Shown: positions 17,706 to 26,518 of the stretch, piece by piece
Layout: the number at the start of each line of letters is the position of its first letter
Position numbering within the stretch: position 1 is the first letter of the stretch
Translations under genes and position numbers: made by a program
Assembly: GCF_000820125.1 (NCBI RefSeq)
Contig: NZ_CDBY01000056.1
Coordinates: 1 to 46,330 of the forward strand
From: Aeromonas simiae
Lineage (GTDB): Bacteria > Pseudomonadota > Gammaproteobacteria > Enterobacterales > Aeromonadaceae
Length of the DNA: 46,330 bases
Direction: 5' to 3'
The notes under the pieces: model-generated
The model's input: only the letters and a program-made list of their open reading frames with translations
The model's database searches: none
Told to the model about the DNA's origin: nothing

Positions 17706-17746
17706 GGATGATGACACTACGCTTGTGCGCTGGGGCAGGCAAGCCC

Positions 17747-18181
17747 CTATTTCGGCAGCGGCACCACCAGTAGATCGCACGGCACCGTGTTCATCAGCTG
17801 ACGCGCGCTCGAGGTGAGCAGGCTCCAGAAGGTCTGGCGATGGCCGCATACCAGCAGATCGACCTGGTACTCGCGCACCGCCTGATTGACCCGCTCGCAG
17901 AGGTCGCCACAGATCACCAGCTTCTTCTCGATGGGGAAGTCGATGGGGGCGAGGAAGGTCTCCAGCTTCTCCTTGGCCTCGGCGATCACCTGATCCTGCA
18001 CGTTGTCGATGTCGATATCGATCATCTCAGTGTAGAGATCCTTGAGATCGACGTCCACATAGATAACCGACAGCTTGGCGCCGTTGGAGCGGGCGCGATC
18101 CACCGCCTTCTCGATCACTTTGCGGTTGTCTTCGGCAAGATCGACCGCCGCCAGTACGTGTTTGTAATAGGTTCCGCTCAT
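17747..18181 (-). CDS. uspA: Universal stress protein UspA
   Basis: A small cytoplasmic stress protein of the UspA subgroup, induced on growth arrest in E. coli. The ATG at 18181 gives 144 residues, the E. coli length, and has AGGAGG close upstream; a further ATG at 18202 is unlikely. The family pattern is clear: YKHVLAAVDL at the N-terminus, IYVDVDLKDLYTEMID, DLLVCGHRQTFWSLL, and the end SSARQLMNTVPCDLLVVPL. UspA-type proteins, unlike UspFG, generally do not bind ATP. No strong terminator separates it from the trpS leader, so read-through into trpS is possible. Confidence 0.95.
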   Translation of the reverse strand: MSGTYYKHVLAAVDLAEDNRKVIEKAVDRARSNGAKLSVIYVDVDLKDLYTEMIDIDIDNVQDQVIAEAKEKLETFLAPIDFPIEKKLVICGDLCERVNQAVREYQVDLLVCGHRQTFWSLLTSSARQLMNTVPCDLLVVPLPK

Positions 18182-18302
18182 GGCGCCCTCCTTGCTGCTC
18201 AAGCAGTCTCTTCTGAAACTTGACCTTATTGTGCCCCTGTTGCCGTGTCATGACCATGACCAGACCTTGACTCACGACAAGATGGCGAAACATTATCCAT
18301 TT

Positions 18303-18437
18303 CTTTGAGGGGGATCACGCTACCCCCTTGTTCCCTCTGCGGGGGAGGCATACCATGCAGCCGTGCTCCGCAATGGGCATCAAACAATAAAAGCATCTGA
18401 ATACCGCTTTGGGGAGCATTCTGCTCCCTTTTGTTTT
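18303..18437 (+). ncRNA. Candidate small RNA or terminated leader upstream of fabV
   Basis: A promoter-like pair, TTGACT (18267) and CATTAT (18291) with an 18-bp spacer, is followed about 120 bases later by a strong intrinsic terminator (18412-18437). No credible coding frame lies between, and small stem-loops are visible (GGGGG-N9-CCCCC near 18310-18326). The transcript could be an independent small RNA with a typical poly-U end, or the attenuated leader of fabV. I cannot match it to a known RNA family. Confidence 0.35.
18412..18437 (+). terminator. Intrinsic terminator upstream of fabV
   Basis: GGGAGCA-TTC-TGCTCCC followed by TTTTGTTTTT. It points rightward and lies 75 bases before fabV, although the nearest upstream gene (uspA) runs leftward. 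Confidence 0.85.
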
Positions 18438-18512
18438 TCCTGTGGCAGGTCAATGGCGCAGCCGGCTCAATCGGCTATGCTCTACGCCCTCTTTTTTTCG
18501 CAGGACTCTCTC

Positions 18513-19700
18513 ATGATCATCCAACCCCAGATCCAGGGCTGCGTGGCCCGCAATTGCCACCCCATCGGCTGCCGCGCTGCCGTCCAGCAACAGATTGCAG
18601 CGGTGCGCGCCGCTGGCGCGTTCAATGCGCCGCGCCGGGTGCTGGTGATCGGTGCCTCCTCTGGCTTTGGTCTGGCCTCCCGTATTGCCCTCACCTTCGG
18701 TGCCGGTGCCGACACCATCGGCATCTCCCTCGAGCGTGGCCCCAGTGAGAAGGGGGTGGGCAGCGCCGGCTGGTACAACAACATCTGGTTTCGTGAGGCG
18801 GCCGAACAAGAGGGGCGCCTTGGCCTGAACCTCATCGGTGATGCCTTCTCCGACACCATGCGCCAGCAGGCCATCGCCGCCATCCGCGAGCATCTCGGTC
18901 AGGTGGATCTGGTGGTCTATTCCCTGGCCAGCGGTCTGCGCATCCTTGCCGATGGCACCCAGGTGCGCTCCACGCTCAAAACCACCGGCGAACCCTTCAC
19001 CGGCCTTGGCTACGACATCGAGCACGACGCGCTGGTGGAGCAGAGTCTGGCGCCGGCCAGCGAGCAAGAGATCCGTGACACGGTGAGCGTGATGGGCGGG
19101 GATGACTGGCAACTCTGGATGCAGGCTCTGGCCGAGGCGGATTGCCTGGCCCGTGGCGCCCAGACGGTGGCCTACTCCTACATCGGCCCCGAGTCCACCT
19201 ACCCCCTCTATCGTGACGGCACCATTGGCTATGCCAAGGAGCACCTGCACGCCACGGCCGAGGCCATCAACCTGCAACTGGCCGGGATCGGCGGTCATGC
19301 CTGGGTGTCGGTGTGCAAGGCGCTGGTGACCAAGGCGAGCGCCTTCATCCCGGTGCTGCCCGTCTATCTGGCGGTGCTGATGCAGGTGATGAAGGAGGAG
19401 GGGAGCCACGAGGGGTGCATCGAGCAGATGCGACGCCTGTTTGCCGAGAAGATGTTCGGCGCCCAAGGGGTGGTGGCCGACGGTCAGCGCCTGATCCGGA
19501 TGGATGACCGAGAGCTGGCACCTGCGGTGCAGGCGGCGGTCGATGCCCTGTGGCGCCAGGTGACCCCGGAGAATTTCCACATCCTCGGGGACTTTGCCGG
19601 TCTGCGCGCCGACTTCTTCGCGCTCAACGGGTTTGGGCTTGAGGGGGTGGATTATGGGGCCGCCGTGGCGGTGGCCGAGTTGGCGGTGCTGCGCCCATAA
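18513..19700 (+). CDS. fabV: Enoyl-[acyl-carrier-protein] reductase FabV (NADH)
   Basis: Catalyses the last reduction step of fatty acid elongation (trans-2-enoyl-ACP to acyl-ACP). FabV is the enlarged, triclosan-insensitive alternative to FabI. The ATG at 18513 gives 395 residues, the family length. The NADH-binding GASSGFG lies at residues 47-53 and the catalytic Tyr-X8-Lys is Y233 and K242 (YRDGTIGYAK). The blocks VVYSLAS and YSYIGPE are also typical. In-frame codons extend upstream but lie in the terminator region, so that extension is rejected. It is a single-gene unit with an unusual leader. Confidence 0.96.
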   Translation: MIIQPQIQGCVARNCHPIGCRAAVQQQIAAVRAAGAFNAPRRVLVIGASSGFGLASRIALTFGAGADTIGISLERGPSEKGVGSAGWYNNIWFREAAEQEGRLGLNLIGDAFSDTMRQQAIAAIREHLGQVDLVVYSLASGLRILADGTQVRSTLKTTGEPFTGLGYDIEHDALVEQSLAPASEQEIRDTVSVMGGDDWQLWMQALAEADCLARGAQTVAYSYIGPESTYPLYRDGTIGYAKEHLHATAEAINLQLAGIGGHAWVSVCKALVTKASAFIPVLPVYLAVLMQVMKEEGSHEGCIEQMRRLFAEKMFGAQGVVADGQRLIRMDDRELAPAVQAAVDALWRQVTPENFHILGDFAGLRADFFALNGFGLEGVDYGAAVAVAELAVLRP

Positions 19701-19755
19701 GATAGCAAGACCACGTCTGTATCTGGCTCGCGCGGCCCCAGCCGCTCGCTCAGTG

Positions 19756-19791
19756 GATAGCGCTGCCTCTTTGGCAAGTGGCGGCGCTATC
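19756..19791 (+). repeat. Long inverted repeat between fabV and ftnA
   Basis: GATAGCGCTGCC and GGCGGCGCTATC form a 12-bp stem with one G-T pair and a 12-base loop (19768-19779). No T-run follows. It may be the fabV 3' end structure, or part of the ftnA 5' region. Confidence 0.6.
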
Positions 19792-19891
19792 GGGGACGGC
19801 TCGCCCCCTTCCCCCCACCGCAGGGCTCTCCCTTGATTCCCTGCTGAGGGGAGGAGACAATCGACGACATTCCACTAGCGGAGAGACCGAG

Positions 19892-20422
19892 ATGCTGGCC
19901 AAACCCATGATCGACAAACTGAACGAGCAGATTAACCTGGAGTTTTACTCCTCCAACCTCTATCTGCAGATGAGCGCCTGGTGCGAAGACAAGGGGTTCG
20001 AGGGGGCAGCCTCCTTCCTGCGCCAGCATGCGGTGGAAGAGCGCCAGCACATGGAGCGCCTGTTCACCTATGTGAGCGAGACCGGTGCCATGCCCAAGCT
20101 GGGAGCCATCGAGGCGCCGCCCCATGAGTTTGACTCCCTCGGCGCCGTCTTTCGCGCCACGCTCGAGCACGAGTATCACATCACCAAGTGCATCAATGGT
20201 CTGGCGCATGTGGCCTTCTCCACCCAGGACTACTCCACCTTCAACTTTTTGCAGTGGTATGTTGCCGAGCAGCATGAAGAGGAGAAGCTGTTCAAGAGCA
20301 TCGTCGATCGCCTGAACCTGGTGGGTGAGGATGGCAAGGGGCTCTACTTCATCGACAAGGAGCTGGCCGAGCTGGCCAAGGGCGCAGCGCCGACCAGCAT
20401 CATGGACAGTGGCAACGCCTGA
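19892..20422 (+). CDS. ftnA: Bacterial non-heme ferritin
   Basis: A 24-subunit iron-storage protein with ferroxidase activity. The ATG at 19892 gives 176 residues, the family size. Ferroxidase residues are visible in the four-helix bundle: Glu in [13 protein letters not shown], the Glu and His of [12 protein letters not shown], Glu in LEHEYHI and Glu in EQHEEEKL. The heme ligand Met of bacterioferritin is not apparent, which supports FtnA over Bfr. A purine-rich region (GGAGAGACCGAG) precedes the start. The gene stands alone, ending at a strong terminator. Confidence 0.95.
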   Translation: MLAKPMIDKLNEQINLEFYSSNLYLQMSAWCEDKGFEGAASFLRQHAVEERQHMERLFTYVSETGAMPKLGAIEAPPHEFDSLGAVFRATLEHEYHITKCINGLAHVAFSTQDYSTFNFLQWYVAEQHEEEKLFKSIVDRLNLVGEDGKGLYFIDKELAELAKGAAPTSIMDSGNA

Positions 20423-20455
20423 GACGTGGACAGACTTTGTCCAGCCAGTACAATG

Positions 20456-20484
20456 ACGGCCCCCTTGCGGGCCGTTTTTCTTTT
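20456..20484 (+). terminator. Rho-independent terminator of ftnA
   Basis: ACGGCCC-CCTTGC-GGGCCGT followed by TTTTCTTTT, 34 bases after the ftnA stop. Confidence 0.92.
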
Positions 20485-20496
20485 GATGGGTGAGTG

Positions 20497-21684
20497 ATGA
20501 TGAAGCTGGTGGATGTGGTGGTGATTGGGGCGGGAGCCTCGGGGCTGATGTGTGCAGCGCAGGCTGGCTATCGTGGCCGGCAGGTGCTGGTGCTCGATAA
20601 CGCCAAGAAGCCGGGGCGCAAGATCCTCATCAGTGGCGGCGGGCGCTGCAACTTCACCAATGTGCAGGCTGGCCACCAGGCCTATCTCTGCGCTAACCCC
20701 CACTTCAGCAAGTCAGCCTTGGCGCGTTTTACCGCTCAGGACTTCATCGATCTCGCCGAGCGCCATGGGGTTAACTATCACGAAAAGGCGCTGGGCCAGC
20801 TCTTTTGCGATGAGAGCGCCAAAGAGATCGTCGATCTGTTGCTCACCGAGTGTGACTGGGCGGGCGTGACCTTGCAGACCCACACTGAGATCCTGGCCGT
20901 GCATAAGGAAGAGGAGGGGTTTCGCCTCGAGACCAGCCAGGGGGAGGTACGCTGTGCCTCGCTGGTGGTGGCCACCGGCGGTCTCTCCATGCCCAAGCTG
21001 GGGGCCACCCCGTTTGGTTACCGGCTGGCGGAGCAGTTCGGTCTCGCCGTGCTGCCGACTCGCGCCGGTCTGGTGCCCTTCACCCTGCATCAGGCCGACA
21101 AGGAGGCGTTCGCCGATCTGGCCGGCGTCAGCCTGGATGTTGAGGTGAGCGCCGAGGACGGCACCCGGTTTCGCGAGGCCATGCTGATTACCCACCGCGG
21201 TCTCTCCGGCCCGGCCATGCTGCAGATCTCCTCCTTCTGGCTGCCCGGTCAGGCGCTCTACATTAATGTGCTGCCGGGGCGCGACATTTCTGCCACCTTG
21301 CAGGAGTGGGTCAAGGCTTATCCGGCCCAGGAGCTCAAGACAGTGCTGGGACGCGAGCTGCCCAAGCGTTTCGTCGAGAAGCTGATGGAGTTGGGGTTGC
21401 TGGCGAACAAGCCGCTGCGCCAGTACAACGCCCCCGAGCTGGCCGCCGTGGCCGAGCTGCTGGGCCGCTGGACGGTGCGCCCCAATGGAACCGAAGGGTA
21501 CCGCACCGCCGAGGTAACGCTGGGAGGCGTCGACACCGACGAGCTCTCCTCCAAGACCATGGAGTCACGCAAGGTACCCGGACTCTATTTCGTCGGCGAG
21601 GTGGTGGACGTGACCGGCTGGCTCGGTGGCTACAACTTCCAGTGGGCGTGGGCATCGGGCTGGGTGGCGGGGCAGTTCTGTTAA
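20497..21684 (+). CDS. yhiN: YhiN/HI0933-family FAD-dependent oxidoreductase
   Basis: A flavoprotein of about 395 residues of the HI0933 (YhiN) family; its substrate is not established. The FAD-binding dinucleotide fold is VVVIGAGASGLMCA near the N-terminus. It is followed by the signature KPGRKILISGGGRCNFTN, and the family C-terminal block ends GLYFVGEVVDVTGWLGGYN. Two adjacent ATGs (20497 and 20500) can start it, with GGGTGAG upstream; a GTG three bases earlier is also in frame. It lies 12 bases beyond the ftnA terminator and is the last housekeeping-type gene before the fimbrial region. Confidence 0.93.
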   Translation: MMKLVDVVVIGAGASGLMCAAQAGYRGRQVLVLDNAKKPGRKILISGGGRCNFTNVQAGHQAYLCANPHFSKSALARFTAQDFIDLAERHGVNYHEKALGQLFCDESAKEIVDLLLTECDWAGVTLQTHTEILAVHKEEEGFRLETSQGEVRCASLVVATGGLSMPKLGATPFGYRLAEQFGLAVLPTRAGLVPFTLHQADKEAFADLAGVSLDVEVSAEDGTRFREAMLITHRGLSGPAMLQISSFWLPGQALYINVLPGRDISATLQEWVKAYPAQELKTVLGRELPKRFVEKLMELGLLANKPLRQYNAPELAAVAELLGRWTVRPNGTEGYRTAEVTLGGVDTDELSSKTMESRKVPGLYFVGEVVDVTGWLGGYNFQWAWASGWVAGQFC

Positions 21685-21711
21685 CCCAAATATCATGTCT
21701 CTATCCAACGG

Positions 21712-21737
21712 GCACGCCATATAGGCGTGCTTTTTTT
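21712..21737 (+). terminator. Rho-independent terminator of yhiN
   Basis: GCACGCC-ATATA-GGCGTGC followed by TTTTTTT, 28 bases after the stop codon. Confidence 0.93.
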
Positions 21738-22530
21738 ATATCCGCTTGCCTTTCATCGATACCGGCACACCAAGCTAGATGGCGCTTTAACTATATATTC
21801 AGTGACGACTCTGTTTACTGTGGTCTTTTTCTATGGACGTGATGAATGTTGAGGCCAGTGCTACGACGGTTTATCTCTCTCTTTCGAGAGAGTAAACAAA
21901 TAGGATACTAAAGGGGAGGTAATGATGCTCTCCCGATAACAGCGAATACGGAATGCAGTGGCGAGTAATGGATACCCCTATCATCATGATAAAGTTGTTC
22001 ATGTCGCTTCTGTCATCAATGTGAGTACTCTTCTCTCTTAATATATGCCTTGTCATGATGAGTGATATATTTATAGCTGTGTATTGAGTGTTTTTATCTC
22101 CTCGGCAGAGGAATAAAAATGAGTGACCCCATCGGTGGGGGGGGAGCATGAGGCTCTTTGGAATCTTACATTCTATCAATAAAATCCTTCGTGGAGCCTA
22201 AAGGTATCGATTTGAGTTATTTTAAATGTATTGTTTTGTGAGTGATGGGTACTAAGTGAGTCTTATAAATAAAGTTAAAAACTTAAAAATACATAAAAAT
22301 ACCCTCGTTTTTTAAGTGTCAATGTTAAATATGTTGCTTTATGTTTTTTTATTTTGATTCATGCCGTTTGCATGGTTTCATATTGTTACTGCCACCACCC
22401 GCTTATGTGTTTCGTTCTAGGCATGACATAACACAATCCGTACTCGGGTTGCTGGTGGTGAGATGGATGGCTCCTCGTTATTCGAGGCTATCTCGCATCA
22501 ATGACACAAGACTTAAATTAGGACGCTGTT
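21738..22530 (+). promoter_or_regulatory. AT-rich leader of fimbrial operon 1, no gene seen
   Basis: About 790 bases of much lower GC than the flanking genes, with many short A/T tracts (especially 22200-22350), lie before the major pilin gene. No credible coding frame was found on either strand. Several short hairpins occur, including the inverted repeat at 21869-21897 and CCCCATCGGTGGGG near 22126-22139. This composition is typical of an H-NS-silenced, environmentally regulated promoter region; that interpretation is inferred. Confidence 0.5.
21869..21897. repeat. Inverted repeat in the fimbrial leader
   Basis: GTTTA(T)CTCTCTC and GAGAGAGTAAAC form a 12-bp stem with one bulged T and a 4-base loop (TTTC). 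It is near the start of the AT-rich leader, and no T-run follows on either strand. Confidence 0.7.
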
Positions 22531-23094
22531 ATGTTCAAGAAAAGCCTCATCGCCGCTCTGACTCTGGTTGCGGTAAACAATGCCCATGCGCTGACTGAAA
22601 TTGGTGTTCCGGGCGGTACCATTACGTTCAATGGCTCTGTGACGGATACCACCTGTAATGTCACCACCAACAATGGTGCTGATTTTACCGTGCAACTGAG
22701 CCCGATCACCATCGCCAGTGTCGGTTCCGATGTCGGCCTGGTGAATGAAGGTAGCCAAGCCTTTACCATGGCGGTTTCTGATTGTGCCAGTACGAACGAG
22801 GGTGCGACTGCGCTGAAGATCTCCTTCTCCAGCCCGAATGTCTCCGATGACGAGAAGTATCTGAAGAACTACTCCGGCTCTGCCAGTGGCGTGGGTATTA
22901 CTCTGACCTCTGATGGTTCGACCATGATCCCCTTCAACAAGGCTTACGACACCGGTTTGACCAAGAGTGATTTCGCCAATGAAGGAGAGAGCAAGAACCT
23001 GACTTACTATGCGAACTACTACAACTTCGGCGGTGCCGATGTGACGGCAGGTTCCGTAGTGACCTCAGCGACTTATACCTTCAGCTACGAATAA
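22531..23094 (+). CDS. Fimbrial major subunit (type 1-like pilin)
   Basis: The structural pilin of a chaperone-usher fimbria. It is 187 residues with a signal peptide cut after about residue 20 (MFKKSLIAALTLVAVNNAHA). The mature part has the pilin pattern: GTITFNGSVTDTTCNVT with the first Cys, a second Cys in VSDCAST, and a C-terminal beta-strand ending ATYTFSYE with the penultimate aromatic residue recognised by chaperones. AGGA lies eight bases before the ATG. It is first in the operon and is followed by a strong hairpin, which fits production in excess over the assembly proteins. Confidence 0.9.
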   Translation: MFKKSLIAALTLVAVNNAHALTEIGVPGGTITFNGSVTDTTCNVTTNNGADFTVQLSPITIASVGSDVGLVNEGSQAFTMAVSDCASTNEGATALKISFSSPNVSDDEKYLKNYSGSASGVGITLTSDGSTMIPFNKAYDTGLTKSDFANEGESKNLTYYANYYNFGGADVTAGSVVTSATYTFSYE

Positions 23095-23103
23095 TAGTCG
23101 TAT

Positions 23104-23127
23104 GGCCGGAAGAGCTCTCTTCCGGCC
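23104..23127 (+). repeat. Perfect hairpin between pilin and chaperone genes
   Basis: GGCCGGAAGAG and CTCTTCCGGCC form a perfect 10-11 bp stem nine bases after the pilin stop. Without a following T-run it is more likely an mRNA stabilising or processing structure than a full terminator, raising pilin expression relative to the downstream genes. Confidence 0.8.
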
Positions 23128-23143
23128 AATTAGGGTGGGATGA

Positions 23144-23848
23144 ATGAAATATCTTTCCATATTCATTAGTTTGCTTTTTTCCATATCAAGCCAAGCCAGT
23201 GTTATCGTGAATTCGACTCGGGTTATTTATCCCGCAGAGGCTAAATTCGTCAATGTACAGCTGGTGAATCGGGGAAATACAACGCATCTGGTGCAATCCT
23301 GGATTGATGACGGTAATGCCAGTGATACCCCGGAAAAGATCAAGGTACCTTTTGTGCTGACCCCTCCTGTGGTCAAGATGAAAGGGGGCGATGGCCAGGC
23401 TCTTAAAATTGTCGGTCGTGGTGTCGATGCCCTGCCAAAGGATCGCGAGTCGGTATTTTGGTTGAATGTGGTGGATATTCCACCCCAGCCGGAGGCCAAT
23501 AGCGTTGAGAATTATCTGCAAGTAGCCATCAGAACGCGAATCAAGTTGTTCTTCCGCCCGGCAGGGTTAACGAAGTCACCCTCTGAAGCTATTAAGCGGC
23601 TTTCGTTACAGCATGATGGTTCTGGCTCTTGTATGAAGAATGACACGCCCTATTACATGACCATAGTTCATATGGCGCCCTGGCGTGGCGGTGAGCTGAA
23701 ACAGCCCATCAAAGATAATTTATTGAATGAGGCCCTGTTTGTTGCGCCTTATTCCTGCCTCTCTATCCCTGCCAAGGTGAATCAGGGGAGCAAATATCGG
23801 ATCAGTTATTTGGATGATTTTGGGGCGCGACGATTCGCCCTGTTGTAA
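23144..23848 (+). CDS. Fimbrial periplasmic chaperone (PapD-like)
   Basis: A 234-residue chaperone that donates a strand to pilin subunits in the periplasm. The signal peptide ends about residue 18 (SSQAS). The first Ig-like domain has STRVIYPAEAK and the family signature LPKDRESVFWLNVVDIPP, and the conserved basic pair for subunit anchoring appears in NYLQVAIRTRIKLFFRPAGL. The second domain holds two Cys residues (about 165 and 205), as in some PapD-type chaperones. The coding sequence is visibly more AT-rich than the housekeeping genes, suggesting separate ancestry. Confidence 0.93.
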   Translation: MKYLSIFISLLFSISSQASVIVNSTRVIYPAEAKFVNVQLVNRGNTTHLVQSWIDDGNASDTPEKIKVPFVLTPPVVKMKGGDGQALKIVGRGVDALPKDRESVFWLNVVDIPPQPEANSVENYLQVAIRTRIKLFFRPAGLTKSPSEAIKRLSLQHDGSGSCMKNDTPYYMTIVHMAPWRGGELKQPIKDNLLNEALFVAPYSCLSIPAKVNQGSKYRISYLDDFGARRFALL

Positions 23849-23875
23849 TGATTTCCCACCTATAGGCATGTGCAG

Positions 23876-26356
23876 ATGAAGATGAAGAACCGCGTGGTGA
23901 TGGTCAGGATGTTGTTGCTGCGAGCGATCGCCGCCACCCTGCCCATTTCTGCGGCACATGCCGATACCTTTAACTCCAACCTGTTGGTGGGCGCCTCCTC
24001 TGACATGGACTGGAGCGGCGATGCGATGATGATCGCGCCGGGGGCTTATGAATTTGATGTCTACGTCAACCAGCAGTGGCGGGGCAAGTTCACGCTACGC
24101 ATCGTGAAAAGCGATGACGAGTCGATCTTCGTGTCGCTGAACGATATTCCTGCCCTCGGCATTCTGGGGCTGGAGGCGTTAACCGGGGAAGGTGACGTTG
24201 AGCTGAAGCAGATCCTGCATGGCGGCAAGAGCGATCTTGTGTTCGGCGAGATGAAGGTGATGCTGGAGATCCCGCAAGCTTATGTGGAGGAGAGTAGCCG
24301 CAACTGGGTGAATCCTGACAAGTGGGATCGGGGGATCAATGGTCTCTATAGCAGCTACAACGTCAGTTATTACGACCTGCATACCAAGGAGTCGGGGGCC
24401 TCTGGCAACCGCAGCGCCTTCCTCAACTTGCACAGTGGTCTTAACCTGGGGGGCTGGCACCTGCGCGATGCCTCCAATTTCAGTTACGACGACCGCAGCG
24501 GTCACCGCCGGTGGCACAACACCTCCCGCTACCTGGAGCGGGCGCTCCCCTCGATCACGGGGGTGGCCAGTGCGGGGGATCGCTACAGCACCTCCCGCTA
24601 CTTTGACTCCCTGCGTTTTCGCGGACTGACGCTGGATAAGGATGTCAGGATGCTGCCGGACAAGGATCACGCCTACATGCCGCTGGTGCGCGGCGAAGCG
24701 AGCACCAGCGCCGTCATCAACGTCTATCAGGATGGTCGCTCCATCTATCAGATCTCGGTTCCGCCCGGCCCGTTTGCGATTCGTGACTTGATGCCGACCG
24801 GTTCCCGTAGCGATCTGAACGTTGAAGTGAAGAACTCGGGCGGCAAAACCGAATATTTCGTGGTGCCGTTTGCCACCATGGCTGACATGATGCGCCCCGG
24901 CACCGATGATTATCACCTCAACATCGGTCAGGCGAAGATCGACGGCAACGACGAAAATCCGTTGTTTCTCCAGGCCAGCTATGCCCGCGGGGTCAACAAC
25001 TACTGGACCCTGTTTGGCGGGGTGACCGGCAGTGGTGACTATCACTCTTACCTGATGGGAAGTGCCTTCTCACTGCCCCATGTCGGTTCCGTCTCGGCCA
25101 ATGTGGAGCAATCGTTCTATGACCTGGGCGGGCATAAGCGCAGTGGTGAGAAATACGCCGTCTCGTACAGCAAGTACTTCGCCACCAACACCAACCTGAC
25201 CCTGGCCAACTATTACTATCGGACCAGGAACTTCCTCTCTTTCTCCGACTATCTGAGCGCCAAGGATGCCAAGCTGGATCCGATGCAGCGCAACAAGCAG
25301 GTCTTTAGTGTCTCGTTGGCGCAGAACCTGCCTGACCCGTATGGCCGGTTCACCTTCGATGCCTATGTCAGTGACTACTGGAGTGATGTCAGGGCCACCA
25401 AGCAGTACAGCCTGAGTTACAACAACACGGTCGGCAAGGCGAGCTACACCCTCTCGTTGCGGCGCTCGGACTATGACCAGAACTTCTACGAGTCGGTGGC
25501 GGATGATGAGGGCTATTTCTCCCAGCAGTTGCGCAGTCGCAGCAAGTCGGAAAACAGCGCCTATCTGAGCGTCACGGTACCGTTGACCCTGTTTGACCGC
25601 CCAGCCAGCCTGACGGCCCGCACCAGCTTCGATGACCACGGTTACGAGTCGTCCAGCGTCGGCATGAGTGGGGTGCTGGAGCAGGTGGATTACAGCCTGA
25701 GCGCCTCCCACGACCATGAAGGCAACAACAAGGCCGTCGATCTGTACGGCTCTTGGAGTGCCAACAAGGTCAATCTGAGCGCGGGTCTGACGGAGGCCAG
25801 TGACTACCGCCAGGCCAGTCTGGGGGCCAGTGGCACCGTGCTGGCCTACGCCGACGATGTGATGTTGAGCGCCGACACTGGCAATACCTTCGTCATTCTG
25901 GATGCCCCCGGGGTCGAGAACGCGATGATCAATGGTGATGCCCGTCGCCGTACCGACAAGCGTGGCCGGGCCCTGATCTCGGGGGCGTCGGCATACCGCA
26001 TGAACGACTTCATGCTGGAGAGCGACGAGCGGATGGACAGCGACGTGGATGTGCTCAGCAATATTGCCCGCGTGGCCCCCTATGAGGGCAGCATCATCCA
26101 CATCAAATACCAGACCGATACCCGTAAGAGTTACGTGCTGGATATTGAGGATCATGCCGGCAGCGCCCTGCCTTTTGGCGCCACCGTATACGGTGAGCAA
26201 GGGGAGGAGATTGGCCACGTCGCACAGGGCAGCCAGTTGTTCATCAAGGCCGACAGCATGCCGGCACACCTCAAGGTCAGGTACCGCAAGGGCAAACGGG
26301 CCGAAGAGTGCACCATCAACGACATCAACCCGAGCGGTATCAATATTTGCGCCTGA
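23876..26356 (+). CDS. Outer membrane usher (FimD/PapC family)
   Basis: The outer membrane pore and assembly platform of the fimbria, 826 residues from the ATG at 23876. A GTG two codons earlier and an ATG two codons later are alternatives. A signal peptide (MLLLRAIAATLPISAAHA) is followed by the N-terminal chaperone-binding domain, then a long beta-barrel with plug domain (GEASTSAVINVYQDGRSIYQ) and two C-terminal domains, the second ending CTINDINPSGINICA with the usual paired Cys. It is the third gene of the operon, 27 bases after the chaperone stop. Confidence 0.95.
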   Translation: MKMKNRVVMVRMLLLRAIAATLPISAAHADTFNSNLLVGASSDMDWSGDAMMIAPGAYEFDVYVNQQWRGKFTLRIVKSDDESIFVSLNDIPALGILGLEALTGEGDVELKQILHGGKSDLVFGEMKVMLEIPQAYVEESSRNWVNPDKWDRGINGLYSSYNVSYYDLHTKESGASGNRSAFLNLHSGLNLGGWHLRDASNFSYDDRSGHRRWHNTSRYLERALPSITGVASAGDRYSTSRYFDSLRFRGLTLDKDVRMLPDKDHAYMPLVRGEASTSAVINVYQDGRSIYQISVPPGPFAIRDLMPTGSRSDLNVEVKNSGGKTEYFVVPFATMADMMRPGTDDYHLNIGQAKIDGNDENPLFLQASYARGVNNYWTLFGGVTGSGDYHSYLMGSAFSLPHVGSVSANVEQSFYDLGGHKRSGEKYAVSYSKYFATNTNLTLANYYYRTRNFLSFSDYLSAKDAKLDPMQRNKQVFSVSLAQNLPDPYGRFTFDAYVSDYWSDVRATKQYSLSYNNTVGKASYTLSLRRSDYDQNFYESVADDEGYFSQQLRSRSKSENSAYLSVTVPLTLFDRPASLTARTSFDDHGYESSSVGMSGVLEQVDYSLSASHDHEGNNKAVDLYGSWSANKVNLSAGLTEASDYRQASLGASGTVLAYADDVMLSADTGNTFVILDAPGVENAMINGDARRRTDKRGRALISGASAYRMNDFMLESDERMDSDVDVLSNIARVAPYEGSIIHIKYQTDTRKSYVLDIEDHAGSALPFGATVYGEQGEEIGHVAQGSQLFIKADSMPAHLKVRYRKGKRAEECTINDINPSGINICA

Positions 26357-26518
26357 TGCGGGGCGGTGCTCTGTCCATCGAGGGGCATGTCACGAAGGCG
26401 GTTCGCCGCCCGTTGTGCCGTGCTGCCGAGTCATTAACAACATCATGCGGGATGGCGAGCTCCATCCCTATCGAGTGGTTCTCTTGCCCTGCTGTGGCAG
26501 TCATGGGGAGAAGATAAC

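Noticed and set aside
17714..17742. Promoter for the trpS leader (TTGCCT, 17-bp spacer, TAGTGT)
   Set aside because: The -10 is poor and the start would fall only about two bases before the leader ATG; not strong enough to list as a feature.
18450..19580. 376-residue minus-strand frame opposite fabV
   Set aside because: Antisense of a complete fabV; no domain recognised.
21871..22179. 102-codon minus-strand frame in the AT-rich fimbrial leader
   Set aside because: No good ribosome binding site, no domain, unusual amino acid content; probably chance.
25070..26269. 399-residue minus-strand frame opposite the usher
   Set aside because: Antisense shadow of the usher gene with no family match.
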